Shown piece by piece: positions 7,832-17,752 of a stretch of DNA of 64,000 nucleotides; the first letter of the stretch is position 1, and each line of letters starts with the position of its first letter. A program made the translations under genes and the position numbers. The notes below the pieces were generated by a model. The model saw only the letters and a program-made list of their open reading frames with translations, ran no database searches and was not told the DNA's origin. The DNA is from JAHDHW01 sp965220465 (GTDB lineage: Bacteria > Bacteroidota > Bacteroidia > Chitinophagales > Saprospiraceae), in NCBI GenBank assembly GCA_965220465.1, contig CBDCPZ010000025.1, positions 744,001 through 808,000 on the forward strand, read 5' to 3'.

Positions 7832-9826
7832 TTACATGGTTGTTCCACTCATCATCGTCATCACTACTTCGTTGATGTAATTAAATATTTGCTCCATCGA
7901 ATTCATTTCTTTGTTTACAAAATTCAAGCTGATCATTTGATTGATTGAACTTACACCACCTTTTGGAGCAGTCCAGACAATACTCTCGAAACTATCTTTG
8001 CTCACGTTGAGTATTTTCCCTTGCGGACCAGCCAATGGTAGCCCATATGCAGATGCAGCATTCAAAGATTGAGGAATATCCCAGTAAAACACCATTGAAT
8101 TGTCTTTAAGCATCTTGCATTGCGATTTGCTCATTCGTTCTTTTTTAGGATAGCCGCTACTCAGTCGATTTTGAATCAGGTCCATGTTGTTTGTAAAAAA
8201 TAAGATCCCTTTATTTAAAGCGATATAAACATCCATATTTGCCTCCGGAATGGTCGCCTGATAGTAACTTCCCTTGTTTTCTATAAACGGTGTTTTCTCT
8301 CCCAGCTTAAGAAACTTCAACACGTTTTCTTCATTGCCATAGGACGACATCATCACAAATTCAGGCAACTTTTGAGTAACTGTAGTCTGAACTTCTTTTT
8401 TGTTAAAATCTTCGTCATATTCATAAGATGTAACTGTTTTTTCAAAATCTTTAATACCCGTCACAGCAAATAAGACATCTCCTTTCCACAAATCATAGAT
8501 GGCTTGTTCGTCAACAAAAATATCCATAATATCAATCATGTCATTAGCCATATTGCCATACATCGGAATACTGCTCAACATCGGCTGAAACAAGTCTCTG
8601 TATCCTTTTACCGTATTTTCAACATTCATATTAAAACTCCAGTAGCCCATTAGATTTTCAGCGGGGATATATTTGTGAAATTTTTTGTTAAACTTCGCAT
8701 CAGTCGCTTCCCGGTAAAATTTCATTATTTGGTTATTGCCATAAGAATCCAGGTTGAAATTGACAGCACCTGCATCAAAGCTCACTCCCATACTCATAAA
8801 AGTGTCGTCATACATCGAACCCATCAATTCCGACAACATCGCCGCTTCGCTTCCTGAATACATTCCAATCGCATCCATGTAAGTTTGATAAACAGCCGAA
8901 TAATCCAACCAAACATTGGCGTCCGTTTTTTTAGCGTAGGCTAACATGAATTTTGGATTCTTCATCACAGAAGCTGATCCATCGCTATTCATTACTTTCT
9001 TCACCCAATCAGCAGTAAATGTTCTTTCTTTTTCAACATGATCGTTCTGTTCTTGCTCATATCTCAAATCTTCTTCAACGTATTCCTCCTCAACATACTC
9101 CTCTTCGACATATTCCTCCACTTCTTCTTCAATGATTTCTTCCATTTCTTCAAGCTGTTCTACTTCAACTATTTCTTCTTCATCAATAATTTCCTGGTCT
9201 TCAGAAACCGGTTCTTCTTCCTCTATTACAATATCCTCTTCAATGATGATTTCTTCCTCTTCATACGGATAAGCTTCTTCTTCGTAAGGATACTCTTCGA
9301 CATCATAATCATAATCGTGTTTTCTATGCACTTCAACACCTGTGATCATTGCAATTCCATCTTTCCAGGCAATTGCCATATCCTGTTCTGGAGCAACGAC
9401 ATTAAATCCATCTTTAGACATAAATTCCATGTCAGGAGGTAATTTGCTTTTGACAAATTGCGCAAACTTGGCAGTATCAGACAATTTAAATAAGATACTA
9501 AAAGCATTGCCTTCTTCAGTTACCTTTCCAAAAATGTAAGACGATGCCATTAAATCCATCCCAAAATCGGATGGGTCGTTGAGAAATTTGAGTATATCTT
9601 CTTTATTGGATCGGCCCATTGAATTCGCCATTTCTTCTTTACCCATTTTAAAGAAATCGTATTCTCTAAGTTTTGAAAAAGGGATTTTGGCGTCAAGATT
9701 AAAAGGGTTGAAAGTAGCTACAAAAGTTGCGTCTTCCGGAATGTGTTTTAGTAAGCTTTGACAAAATGAAGTAGCATTTATTCCAAAGAAAAAAACTACG
9801 GAGAGTATAAGCGCTTTGCGAGTCAT
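7832..9826 (-). CDS. DUF4836-like secreted protein with a long Glu/Tyr tract
   Basis: A 664-residue exported protein with a signal peptide ending near FCQ (about 23). The start LLKHIPEDATFVATFNPFNL and the later barrel-like pairs of strands fit DUF4836 proteins of Bacteroidota, whose function is unknown. Unusual here is a low-complexity insert at residues about 171-259 that is almost only Glu with Tyr, Val, Ile and Asp (repeats such as YVEEE and PYEEE). The flanking domain continues afterwards (VKKVMNSDGSASVM), so the tract looks like a surface loop. It could bind calcium or other cations or act as a charged spacer. Single gene with its own terminator; the lipoprotein gene upstream on the same strand may be co-transcribed (65 bp gap). 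Confidence 0.72.
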   Translation of the reverse strand: MTRKALILSVVFFFGINATSFCQSLLKHIPEDATFVATFNPFNLDAKIPFSKLREYDFFKMGKEEMANSMGRSNKEDILKFLNDPSDFGMDLMASSYIFGKVTEEGNAFSILFKLSDTAKFAQFVKSKLPPDMEFMSKDGFNVVAPEQDMAIAWKDGIAMITGVEVHRKHDYDYDVEEYPYEEEAYPYEEEEIIIEEDIVIEEEEPVSEDQEIIDEEEIVEVEQLEEMEEIIEEEVEEYVEEEYVEEEYVEEDLRYEQEQNDHVEKERTFTADWVKKVMNSDGSASVMKNPKFMLAYAKKTDANVWLDYSAVYQTYMDAIGMYSGSEAAMLSELMGSMYDDTFMSMGVSFDAGAVNFNLDSYGNNQIMKFYREATDAKFNKKFHKYIPAENLMGYWSFNMNVENTVKGYRDLFQPMLSSIPMYGNMANDMIDIMDIFVDEQAIYDLWKGDVLFAVTGIKDFEKTVTSYEYDEDFNKKEVQTTVTQKLPEFVMMSSYGNEENVLKFLKLGEKTPFIENKGSYYQATIPEANMDVYIALNKGILFFTNNMDLIQNRLSSGYPKKERMSKSQCKMLKDNSMVFYWDIPQSLNAASAYGLPLAGPQGKILNVSKDSFESIVWTAPKGGVSSINQMISLNFVNKEMNSMEQIFNYINEVVMTMMSGTTM

Positions 9827-9891
9827 CAGGTTTGTTTTGTTTGTTATAAAATTAGGTGGTTGCTGTGTTTTGATTACAGCGTATTTGGTCG

Positions 9892-10572
9892 TTAAAAAGT
9901 AATTACATTTTCTATGGAAGCTTGTCCTTTTATCAAATCTGAGATATTGCTTTCAAATTTGACCGCTTTTTTGCTGGGCGAAAGTTCTGCTTTTTTATTG
10001 GTATAACCTTTCACCGAATTCTGGAAACGGTAAATACTGACCACTCTAGCCGTTTCCATCACAAAACGTGCGGACATATTGAGGTTGTCATATTCTTCGT
10101 CATTCAGTTTCAGATCAGAAACATAATCGAAAAGGCGTGTAAATTTGCCTGGAGAAAAGGCAAAATTATCCTTTTTAGCCATTGGCAAAGGAGTTCGGTT
10201 AAGCTCTGACACAACCGCATTAATCCCTTTGTTCAACGTATTGACATTGTCAAAAGAACTGCTGATTGTAAAAATAAAATCGTCATAATTAGTAGTCGTT
10301 TTAACATTCGAGATTCCTTTAATCGCCGAAAGTGCTTTTTTCACTTTTACAATTTCATCATCGATCTCAGCTTGTTTGGGTACTTCAACTCCCTGCACTT
10401 CGTCCATTTTCCAATAAGCTTTGAGGTTGTCTTTGCTTTCGCTAAGATTAACGGTAAGGGTCACATTGCCGGAGCCATTATTGTTGAGATCTACTTCTTC
10501 GGTTATTTCAAAACAGCCGGTAAACAAAAGAGAAAAACAAAAGATTATAACTGGTTGAATAAGATTTTTCAT
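9892..10572 (-). CDS. Hypothetical lipoprotein
   Basis: A 226-residue lipoprotein. I chose the ATG at 10570-10572 because it gives a compact signal peptide (MKNLIQPVIIFC...) with lipobox FTGC at about 16-19. An upstream in-frame ATG at 10626 would add 18 residues in front of it. The mature part starts EITEEVDLNNNGSGN, a pattern seen in Bacteroidota lipoproteins placed next to DUF4836 genes, and is predicted beta-rich. Its location before the DUF4836-like gene suggests a shared envelope role. Function unknown. Confidence 0.7.
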   Translation of the reverse strand: MKNLIQPVIIFCFSLLFTGCFEITEEVDLNNNGSGNVTLTVNLSESKDNLKAYWKMDEVQGVEVPKQAEIDDEIVKVKKALSAIKGISNVKTTTNYDDFIFTISSSFDNVNTLNKGINAVVSELNRTPLPMAKKDNFAFSPGKFTRLFDYVSDLKLNDEEYDNLNMSARFVMETARVVSIYRFQNSVKGYTNKKAELSPSKKAVKFESNISDLIKGQASIENVITF

Positions 10573-10670
10573 TAAAAAAAATTTAATATGCTTGTAAAAT
10601 ACTGTCGTACTAAAGAACGATTTCAATTTGGTTTTGGTACGAAAAACTATGGAACCAAATGTTATTTATT

Positions 10671-10970
10671 TTAACGATAATACATCAAAATTGCTCCAAA
10701 TAAAGTGATCAATACAATCAAGACTGTTGCCATCCGTATGGAGTATTGCAAGTGTCGGACAAATATCTCGATGTTCTCTTTTTGGTTTGGATATTTGGGG
10801 ATTACTTCCGTCTGCATTTTTTCTTTATTAAAAAGGTGCTTTGCGCCAAATTGCACTTCGTTTTGAACTAATATCCTATAAACCTTCATCACACGAACAC
10901 GGAAATAAACATTCACAAACAACATGGCCACAAACAAACCAATAACCACCGAAATAAGCAATACAAACAT
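10671..10970 (-). CDS. Small membrane protein
   Basis: A 99-residue protein with two hydrophobic helices, at about 2-23 (LLISVVIGLFVAMLFV) and 78-96 (TVLIVLITLFGAILMYY), joined by a charged, mostly helical loop with several Lys and Glu. No known domain recognised. It precedes the lipoprotein gene by about 100 bp on the same strand and could belong to the same transcript. Upstream, TAATTTTG at 10996-11003 (minus strand) fits a -7 element. Confidence 0.6.
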   Translation of the reverse strand: MFVLLISVVIGLFVAMLFVNVYFRVRVMKVYRILVQNEVQFGAKHLFNKEKMQTEVIPKYPNQKENIEIFVRHLQYSIRMATVLIVLITLFGAILMYYR

Positions 10971-11275
10971 TCTTTTACAGTTTCATTATTTCCGCCAAAA
11001 TTACATTATTTTTCTATAAAAAGAACATTTGCCAAAGCGGTATAAATTTGCTGTATATCCACCCAACGTTCCATTTTTTTAGATCAATTGGCTATTTTAA
11101 ATTGCCAAAGTCAATCTTGTAACATCGAAACCCGTTACTAGGTTTCAAAGAATTGCCAAAGTTTTACCACCTTCTGCGGTTTAAATAAAAAATTAGAATG
11201 GCTTTGATTTTTTATTATTTTTATGCCACCATAAAGCCACAAATTTTCCTCTTTAAAGTTTTCGAATCAACAATT
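10971..11275. other. Divergent intergenic region
   Basis: This is the promoter region between the small membrane protein (minus) and the M14 peptidase (plus). TAAATTTG at 11043-11050 (plus) and TAATTTTG at 10996-11003 (minus) match the -7 consensus, but neither has a well-spaced TTTG -33 box. No gene or RNA seen. Confidence 0.4.
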
Positions 11276-13879
11276 ATGAGACAAAGCATTTTAGTTTTAC
11301 TGTTTTTCTATTGCACCACCATATTTGCACAAAAGGAACCGCTGGAATATTTTTTACACCAAACCAATTATGACAAAAACATTCCGTCGCCGGAGTCCTT
11401 TTTGGGTTATCAAATTGGCGAATGGCATGTCAGCCACGATCAGTTGGTTGCTTATATGAAAGAAGTAGCTCGCCTTTCTGATCGAGTAGAAATTGAGGAA
11501 TATGCTCGTTCTTATGAACACCGCCCACTGCTCTTGCTAACGATTACAAGTGAAACAAATCATCAAAATATTGAAAAGATTCGTCAGTCTCATCTTAACC
11601 TTTCTGACCCAAAAATTTCTAAAAGCATAGACATTGAAAATATGCCGACTGTGGTCTATCAAGGTTACAGTGTCCACGGCAATGAAGCAAGCGGAAGCAA
11701 TGCCGCAATGCTGATGGTTTATTATTTGGCAGCAGGAGAAGGAAAAAATATTGAAGATTTGCTGGATGAGGTAATCATTTTGCTTGATCCAAGTTTCAAT
11801 CCAGATGGCATGAATCGCTTTGCGAATTGGGTCAATAGCAATCGTTCAAAAAACCTGGTTGGCGATCCTGCAAGCCGCGAGCTCAATGAGGTTTGGCCCG
11901 GTGGCCGAACCAACCATTATTGGTTTGACCTCAATCGGGATTGGTTGCCTGTGCAGCATCCGGAAAGTCAGGGCCGTATTCAAAACTTTCATCGATGGAA
12001 ACCAAATATCCTCACCGATCATCACGAAATGGGAAGCTCAAATACTTTCTTTTTCCAACCCGGGATTCCATCGAGAACGAACCCTTTGACCCCTCAAAAG
12101 AATCAGGATTTGACCCAAAAAATTGCTACATTTCATGCTGCCGCTCTTGATGAAATCGGCTCGCTTTATTATTCGCAGGAATCTTTTGATGATTTTTACT
12201 ACGGAAAAGGCAGTACTTATCCTGACGTGAATGGCTCAATTGGTATTTTGTTTGAACAAGCTAGTGCTCGTGGCCATCTGCACGAAACAAAGGATGGAGA
12301 ATTGAGCTTTCCTTTTGCGATCAGAAACCAAGTCAAAACCTCTCTCTCTACTTTGCAAGCAGGAAAAGAGCTTCGAAAAGAGTTGCTTAATTTTCAGAGA
12401 GATTTTTATTTGAACGCGAAAAGCGAAGCCGCTCAGGACGATCAAAAGGCTTACGTTTTTTCTTCGCCATCTGACAAAGCCAGGCTTAGGCATTTTCTTG
12501 AATTGCTGGATCGGCACCAAATATCGGTTTACGAAACCACAAAAAATCTGCAATTTGGGAAAAAGGTTTTTAAAGCTAGCTCATCTTTTATTGTTCCATT
12601 GGAGCAGACACAATATCGTCTGATCAAAGCAATGTTTGAAACACGGACTACATTTCAGGATAGCCTTTTTTATGATGTTTCTGCATGGACACTTCCGCTG
12701 GCTTTCAATCTTGATTATGAAGCGGTAAGTAGTAATAAATTTTCGGCTGACTTGATAGGAAAGGAAATTTCCGTTGATCAATTAGCTAAAACAATTACCC
12801 AAACCCCATACAGCGAGTATGCTTATGCTTTTGAATGGAATGAATATTATACGCCAAATGCCTTGTATTTTTTGCTGGAAAATGATTTAAATGTCAAAGT
12901 AAGTACCGCTTCTTTTTCGGTTGAAACTTCCGAAGGAATTAAAGATTTTCAAGCAGGAGCCATCTTAGTTCCTGTTCAAAAGCAAGACAAAACTCCCGAA
13001 GATATTCACAATCTCATTCAAAAAGCTTCTGAAAAAAATGGTTTAAAAGTATATGACTGCAAATCCGGATTAACGCCAAATGGCATTGATTTGGGTAGCC
13101 CAAGTTTCAAAACAATAGAAAAACCAAAGGTGCTTTTATTAGTCGGTGATGGCGTTACAGGTTATGATGCCGGCGAAGTTTGGCATTTACTGGATCAGCG
13201 TTACGATATACCTGTTACTTTGGTTGAAACGACGGATTTGAGCAAAGCAAACCTGGAAAATTATACGGCCATAATTATGGTCAATGGAAGTTACAGCAAA
13301 CTCAACAGTGCAGAAAAAATTAAAAATTGGACGCGCAAAGGAGGGACACTTATCACAATTAGAGGTGCTATCTCATGGGCAAAATCAAAAGGTCTAGCCA
13401 ATGTTAAAACGAAAAAGAAAAAGGAGGATGCAAACAGTAAAACTGAAAGACGCTCTTATTCGATGGTCGCCGCAGATTCAGGAGCTGATGTAATTGGAGG
13501 TTCTATTTTTGAAGCTAAAATCGACCTAAGCCATCCGCTCGCGTTTGGATACGAAAACGAAAAAATCGCTGTTTTTCGAAAGGGAACTTTAATATTGGAA
13601 GCCAGCAAAAACGCTTATGCCACACCATTAATTTATACTTCCAGCCCATTATTAGGAGGTTATAGTTCAACTGAAAACATTGAGTTAATCAAAAATTCTG
13701 CAGGGATTATTGTGAGTGGTTTTGGCAGCGGTCAAGTCATTTGCATGGCTGACAACCCAAATTTTCGGGCATTTTGGTTTGGCACCAATAAGTTACTTGC
13801 CAATGCTATATTTTTCGGTGGAATAATTGATGGCCGCACCATGGAAAGCGAAGCACCCGCAAAGGAAAAGACTGATTAA
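11276..13879 (+). CDS. M14-family zinc carboxypeptidase, secreted
   Basis: An 867-residue exported peptidase. The ATG at 11276 starts a clean signal peptide (MRQSILVLLFFYC... FAQ); an in-frame ATG at 11198 would add 26 unlikely residues. Zinc ligands of M14 are visible: H134 and E137 in YSVHGNEASG and a His at 249/250 in TDHHEMG. NPDG (175-178), FDLNRDW (about 218-224) and the catalytic Glu at about 327 in GILFEQASARGH also fit. A long C-terminal part (from about 600) resembles a class I amidotransferase-like fold (KVLLLVGDGVTGYDAG; GGTLITIRGA) common in large Bacteroidota M14 proteins. It likely degrades extracellular peptides. Single gene. Confidence 0.9.
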   Translation: MRQSILVLLFFYCTTIFAQKEPLEYFLHQTNYDKNIPSPESFLGYQIGEWHVSHDQLVAYMKEVARLSDRVEIEEYARSYEHRPLLLLTITSETNHQNIEKIRQSHLNLSDPKISKSIDIENMPTVVYQGYSVHGNEASGSNAAMLMVYYLAAGEGKNIEDLLDEVIILLDPSFNPDGMNRFANWVNSNRSKNLVGDPASRELNEVWPGGRTNHYWFDLNRDWLPVQHPESQGRIQNFHRWKPNILTDHHEMGSSNTFFFQPGIPSRTNPLTPQKNQDLTQKIATFHAAALDEIGSLYYSQESFDDFYYGKGSTYPDVNGSIGILFEQASARGHLHETKDGELSFPFAIRNQVKTSLSTLQAGKELRKELLNFQRDFYLNAKSEAAQDDQKAYVFSSPSDKARLRHFLELLDRHQISVYETTKNLQFGKKVFKASSSFIVPLEQTQYRLIKAMFETRTTFQDSLFYDVSAWTLPLAFNLDYEAVSSNKFSADLIGKEISVDQLAKTITQTPYSEYAYAFEWNEYYTPNALYFLLENDLNVKVSTASFSVETSEGIKDFQAGAILVPVQKQDKTPEDIHNLIQKASEKNGLKVYDCKSGLTPNGIDLGSPSFKTIEKPKVLLLVGDGVTGYDAGEVWHLLDQRYDIPVTLVETTDLSKANLENYTAIIMVNGSYSKLNSAEKIKNWTRKGGTLITIRGAISWAKSKGLANVKTKKKKEDANSKTERRSYSMVAADSGADVIGGSIFEAKIDLSHPLAFGYENEKIAVFRKGTLILEASKNAYATPLIYTSSPLLGGYSSTENIELIKNSAGIIVSGFGSGQVICMADNPNFRAFWFGTNKLLANAIFFGGIIDGRTMESEAPAKEKTD

Positions 13880-13983
13880 TTTTGATAGGAGCATGTGCGG
13901 ATGAGGAGATGTGTGGATGCAAAAGCCCGCTTAATCTGAATCATCAGCGTTCCATACTTTTTGGATTGAAATAATATTTTCCG

Positions 13984-15450
13984 CTAATCTGCGTGAATTA
14001 ATTTTATGACACCCACTTCTTCATCTTTTTCAAGTTGTAAAAAGTAGATTCCTTGATCCAGATCAGCGCCATTGATTTCAATTTGAGATGCTGTCGTTTT
14101 CTGTGTTTTTATTAATTTTCCATTTAAATCAAAAAGCTTTGCAATGACTTGGTCATTTTTTTGATTTTGAAAGGAAACAACTACTTTATCATAAAAAGGA
14201 TTCGGCTCCGCGCTTACTTCAAATGTTTTTAAATCAACACTTGAAATAGCATTCAATGGGCTAAAGCTCGCTGTCCGATACATCACCACCCCAACAGATT
14301 GGTCTTCATAAACGATATGAAAAACACCATTTGAATAAGCAATATCCGGATAACGTTGAGAATTGGCTCCCACATCTATTTTCACCAATTGGTTTTGTAA
14401 ATCAGTAGTGCCGTTGACAGAATAGGACAATACGATACCTTTTGAAGATGCTTCGTTTTCCTCCCAAATTATACCTAAAGTGTCCTGATTACCAGCTATT
14501 CTTGGATAATTCTGTCCGGCTTCGTTCCCATCAAATGTTGGAAATTTAAACTGATGGCCTTTCGTCATTGAACCAATATGCATCGTACTCAAATAAACTC
14601 TTGGATTTCCCTCCCCTGCACTAAAATACACCGTAATTAAACTATCCTCATTTATCATGGCATTTGGACCGCTCGTCGGACAGGTAAAAGTCTGCCAATC
14701 AGTATCATCAATATCAGTTGCCTCCGGAAAATTAGAGCCGTCATCTGTTGATTTAGTCGCCCAGATATCTCTAATATTATTATCATTATTTCTGAAAGTC
14801 AAAAGCATTTCATCAGAGGTTGTAATCGCCATCGAAGCCGGACAACACTCGCACACCTCTCCGGAAGACGCAGAAAGATTGGCAACAACTGCCGGTTCAA
14901 AAGTACTTCCACCATTTAATGAAACTGCGACTTCGTAAAGTGCTTCCGCCTCCTGAAAATTTGTCGTCACAAAACTCACAACCGGATTGCCATCATTGTC
15001 AATAGCAATGCTCGGAAGGGTCGCTACCCTACCCTGTGGCAAATCATAAACGCTCACAGGATTTTCAAAATTTAAGCCTCCATCCGTTGACCTGACACAC
15101 CAGATACCTTCTCCATAGGTCTCGAAGACTAAAAAAACGGTATTGCCAAACGATGCTAATTGAGGTCCAAGACCAGAAGCCCACAAATCAACAGCTATCC
15201 CGTTTGTATTGACTAATGCGGGATCTAAAAAATCACCATTCTGCCATTTTGCGATATACATTTTTGGGCTTGCACCCGTTTTTCCCCAATAGACAATTGG
15301 GCTGCCGTCTTCCAACAAAGCGATCCGGGGAGCACGACTACCGTAGGTCAAATTTGGTGCGATCTGAATTGGATCAGAAAGAAAAATATCAGTTTGGCTG
15401 AATAAAGGCACGGAACTGAAAACCAATAGAAAAACTAATATTTTTTTCAT
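13984..15450 (-). CDS. T9SS-sorted sialidase/BNR-repeat-like protein
   Basis: A 488-residue exported protein: signal peptide (cleavage near LFSQ, 19), a body of six-bladed-propeller character, and a type A T9SS sorting domain at about 400-488 (AEPNPFYDKVVVSF; LFDLNGKLI; GIYFLQL). Sialidase-like Asp-box variants are present (RSTDGGLNF, STDDGSNF, VSLNGGSTF). Catalytic sialidase residues were not identified, so it may be a glycan-binding propeller rather than an active sialidase. A CECC cluster near residue 200 could form disulfides. It is convergent with the M14 gene. Confidence 0.82.
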   Translation of the reverse strand: MKKILVFLLVFSSVPLFSQTDIFLSDPIQIAPNLTYGSRAPRIALLEDGSPIVYWGKTGASPKMYIAKWQNGDFLDPALVNTNGIAVDLWASGLGPQLASFGNTVFLVFETYGEGIWCVRSTDGGLNFENPVSVYDLPQGRVATLPSIAIDNDGNPVVSFVTTNFQEAEALYEVAVSLNGGSTFEPAVVANLSASSGEVCECCPASMAITTSDEMLLTFRNNDNNIRDIWATKSTDDGSNFPEATDIDDTDWQTFTCPTSGPNAMINEDSLITVYFSAGEGNPRVYLSTMHIGSMTKGHQFKFPTFDGNEAGQNYPRIAGNQDTLGIIWEENEASSKGIVLSYSVNGTTDLQNQLVKIDVGANSQRYPDIAYSNGVFHIVYEDQSVGVVMYRTASFSPLNAISSVDLKTFEVSAEPNPFYDKVVVSFQNQKNDQVIAKLFDLNGKLIKTQKTTASQIEINGADLDQGIYFLQLEKDEEVGVIKLIHAD

Positions 15451-15641
15451 AAAAAAAATGCTATGATTTTTGAATACTTAAAAGTAATCGGATTTCATTT
15501 AAATATTGTAAAAACACCTTATTCTTTTGTAGAACCACGCTGAACAAAACGCCAAAAAATAACGTTACATTCATTCGTTAAGGAAATATTATTTCTTTTT
15601 AATTTGCTGAAAATATGATATGGTTTACTTCAATTTTGAGC

Positions 15642-15649
15642 TATCTTTG
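15642..15649 (+). promoter_or_regulatory. Bacteroidota -7 promoter element (TATCTTTG)
   Basis: A perfect TAnnTTTG match 80 bp before the cyclase gene. No clear TTTG at the expected 19-21 bp upstream spacing. Confidence 0.5.
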
Positions 15650-15729
15650 CGCAAATTTTTATAAAAAGAATAATTGTGTTTTTTACCACTTATTCATCAT
15701 TTACGATTTTTTAATATTATTAATAACCC

Positions 15730-17616
15730 ATGCCATTTTCACATCAAATAAATGATGTGTTTTATAATATAATGACCGGCTTATCAGAAAATAAAATAAC
15801 TTTTTTCTTTACAGATATTGAAAGTTCCACCAGATTGGCGCAGCAGCTTGGCGCATCTTATGCTTTACTTTTAGAGCGTCACCGGGTAATTATCCGAAGG
15901 GCAATCAAACAACATGGCGGACGAGAAATCGATACTGCTGGAGATGGTTTTTTCATTGTTTTTAAACGAAGGGACCAGGCGGTTTCGGCTGCTGTTGCCA
16001 TTCAGCAAGCTTTTGCCTTTGAAGATTGGGCTACCGAAATTGGTTTAAAAGTTCGTATTGGCATTCACACTGGTTTAGCGCAAGCAACCGCTACTGGGTA
16101 TACCGGGCTCGAAGTACACAAAGCTTCCAGGATATGCAGTGCTGCTCACGGAGGACAGGTTTTGCTTTCTGAAACGGATGGAAACGAACTATTTGGCAAC
16201 CTTCCGCTAGGCGTTGCACTGATCGATTTAGGTACTTTTTTATTAAAAGATTTTGATCAATCGGAGCGTTTGTTACAACTAGTAATCCCAGGACTTCGTG
16301 ACACTTTTCCATCACCTCGAACCAACTCTTCAAAACCAAAAATTGCAGTGCTACCATTTCGAAACCTAAGCACTGAACCTGAACAGGAGTATTTTTGTGA
16401 TGGCATTTCCGAAGAAATTATCCTTGCCCTCAACAGGATATGTGGGATATGGGTGATTGCGCGCTCTTCTTCTTTTGCATTAAAAGGGAAAGATTTGGAT
16501 GCCCGAGAGTATGGAAAATTGTTAGGGGCGAACGCTATTTTAGAAGGGTCCGTTCAAAAAAAGGGGGATCAATTACGCATTTCAACCCAGTTGTTTGATG
16601 CTACTTCTGGTTTGACTTTATGGACCGAAAAATTTGACTGCAAACTTGAAAACGTTTTTGTTCTTCAGGATACCATTGCTCAAAATATCACCAAAGCATT
16701 AGAAGTCAAACTTCTCCCGGAACAAGAGTGCTGTATCCAGGATCGACAAACTGACAATGTTGAAGCATATGATTTTTACCTTAAAGGCCGCCAGCATTAT
16801 TACCAATTTAGCTATAAATCGGTAACCGTTGCAATTCAGATGTTTCGCGAAGCAATCAAAATTGACGAAAAGTATGCTTTGGCCTATTGCGGATTAGCAG
16901 ATTGTTATGCCTATCTGTACATGCATTCCGAAAACACAAAAGAGAATTTAAAAAAAGCAAGTCGAGCCAGTAAATTGGCGATCAAACTCGCTCCAAGGCT
17001 AGCTGAGACCCACACTTCTCAAGGCGTGGTTCTTATGCTAAAAAAACGATACGAACAAGCGGAAGCTCGTTTTGAAAAAGCAATTGCTATTAATTCATAT
17101 TTATTTGATGCTTGGTTTCATTATGCAAACGTTTGCAGTTTGCAGGGAAAGATGGATAAAGCTGCCAGGTTATTCGAAGAAGCTGCCAAAGTTCGGCCCG
17201 AAGATTATCAGGCAATATTACTCGCTGGTCAGATTTACGACGACCTGGGAATTTATGAATTATCAAAAAGAGCAAGGCTGCAAGGGATTACAATCGTTGA
17301 AAGTTATTTAAATCTAAACGATCACGATGCGAGGGCCTTATATCTAGGTGCAAACGGATTGGTCGCTCTTGGCGATAAAAAGAAAGGCCTGGAATGGCTT
17401 CAACGTGCACTCGACATTGAACCAAATGATCCTATGCTGCTCTACAACGCCGGTTGTATCTATTCTTTATTAAACATGAAAAATCAGGCGATCACTTCGT
17501 TAGAGTCAAGTTTAAAAGCCGGTCTAACTCAAAAAAGCTATTACCTCAATGATAGTGACCTTGACAATGTTCGGAATATGCCCCGTTTTAAATCTTTGCT
17601 GAGTTATTTAAATTAG
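15730..17616 (+). CDS. Class III adenylate/guanylate cyclase fused to TolB-N-like and TPR domains
   Basis: A 628-residue soluble protein in three parts. Residues 23-190 form a class III nucleotide cyclase domain: FFFTDIESSTRL carries metal-binding D29, DTAGDGFF carries D72, and VHKASRI (129-135) replaces the usual VNRAARI but keeps Arg134; a His at that Asn position also occurs in related cyclase-ATPase proteins. Residues 203-328 match the TolB-N/FlgO-like domain of CadC/guanylate-cyclase-type regulators (IAVLPFRNLS, YFCDGISEEI, LWTEKFD). From about 345 there are TPR repeats. It probably makes cAMP or cGMP in response to protein partners. ATG at 15772 is an alternative start that trims 14 residues without touching the cyclase domain. 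Confidence 0.88.
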   Translation: MPFSHQINDVFYNIMTGLSENKITFFFTDIESSTRLAQQLGASYALLLERHRVIIRRAIKQHGGREIDTAGDGFFIVFKRRDQAVSAAVAIQQAFAFEDWATEIGLKVRIGIHTGLAQATATGYTGLEVHKASRICSAAHGGQVLLSETDGNELFGNLPLGVALIDLGTFLLKDFDQSERLLQLVIPGLRDTFPSPRTNSSKPKIAVLPFRNLSTEPEQEYFCDGISEEIILALNRICGIWVIARSSSFALKGKDLDAREYGKLLGANAILEGSVQKKGDQLRISTQLFDATSGLTLWTEKFDCKLENVFVLQDTIAQNITKALEVKLLPEQECCIQDRQTDNVEAYDFYLKGRQHYYQFSYKSVTVAIQMFREAIKIDEKYALAYCGLADCYAYLYMHSENTKENLKKASRASKLAIKLAPRLAETHTSQGVVLMLKKRYEQAEARFEKAIAINSYLFDAWFHYANVCSLQGKMDKAARLFEEAAKVRPEDYQAILLAGQIYDDLGIYELSKRARLQGITIVESYLNLNDHDARALYLGANGLVALGDKKKGLEWLQRALDIEPNDPMLLYNAGCIYSLLNMKNQAITSLESSLKAGLTQKSYYLNDSDLDNVRNMPRFKSLLSYLN

Positions 17617-17642
17617 AAAGCTGGAACTACATTAAAATAAAA

Positions 17643-17671
17643 CGACCCGAATTCATATTGAAATCGGGTCG
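17643..17671. terminator. Bidirectional intrinsic terminator
   Basis: An 8-bp perfect stem CGACCCGA/TCGGGTCG with a 13-nt loop, A-rich on the left and T-rich on the right. It lies between the convergent cyclase and MORN genes and can serve both. Confidence 0.8.
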
Positions 17672-17752
17672 AATATATTTAACCTTTTTACGGGAATTAT
17701 CGTTAGTCAAGAAGTTTGTTGAGATACTATCTGTTGCTTAAAGAACCAACGC

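Noticed and set aside
9038..9442. A long plus-strand frame rich in Phe and Leu
   Set aside because: It is the antisense of the Glu/Tyr tract: GAA/GAG codons read backwards as TTC/CTC.
13880..13983. Possible terminator between convergent M14 and T9SS genes
   Set aside because: No stem longer than a few base pairs could be drawn.
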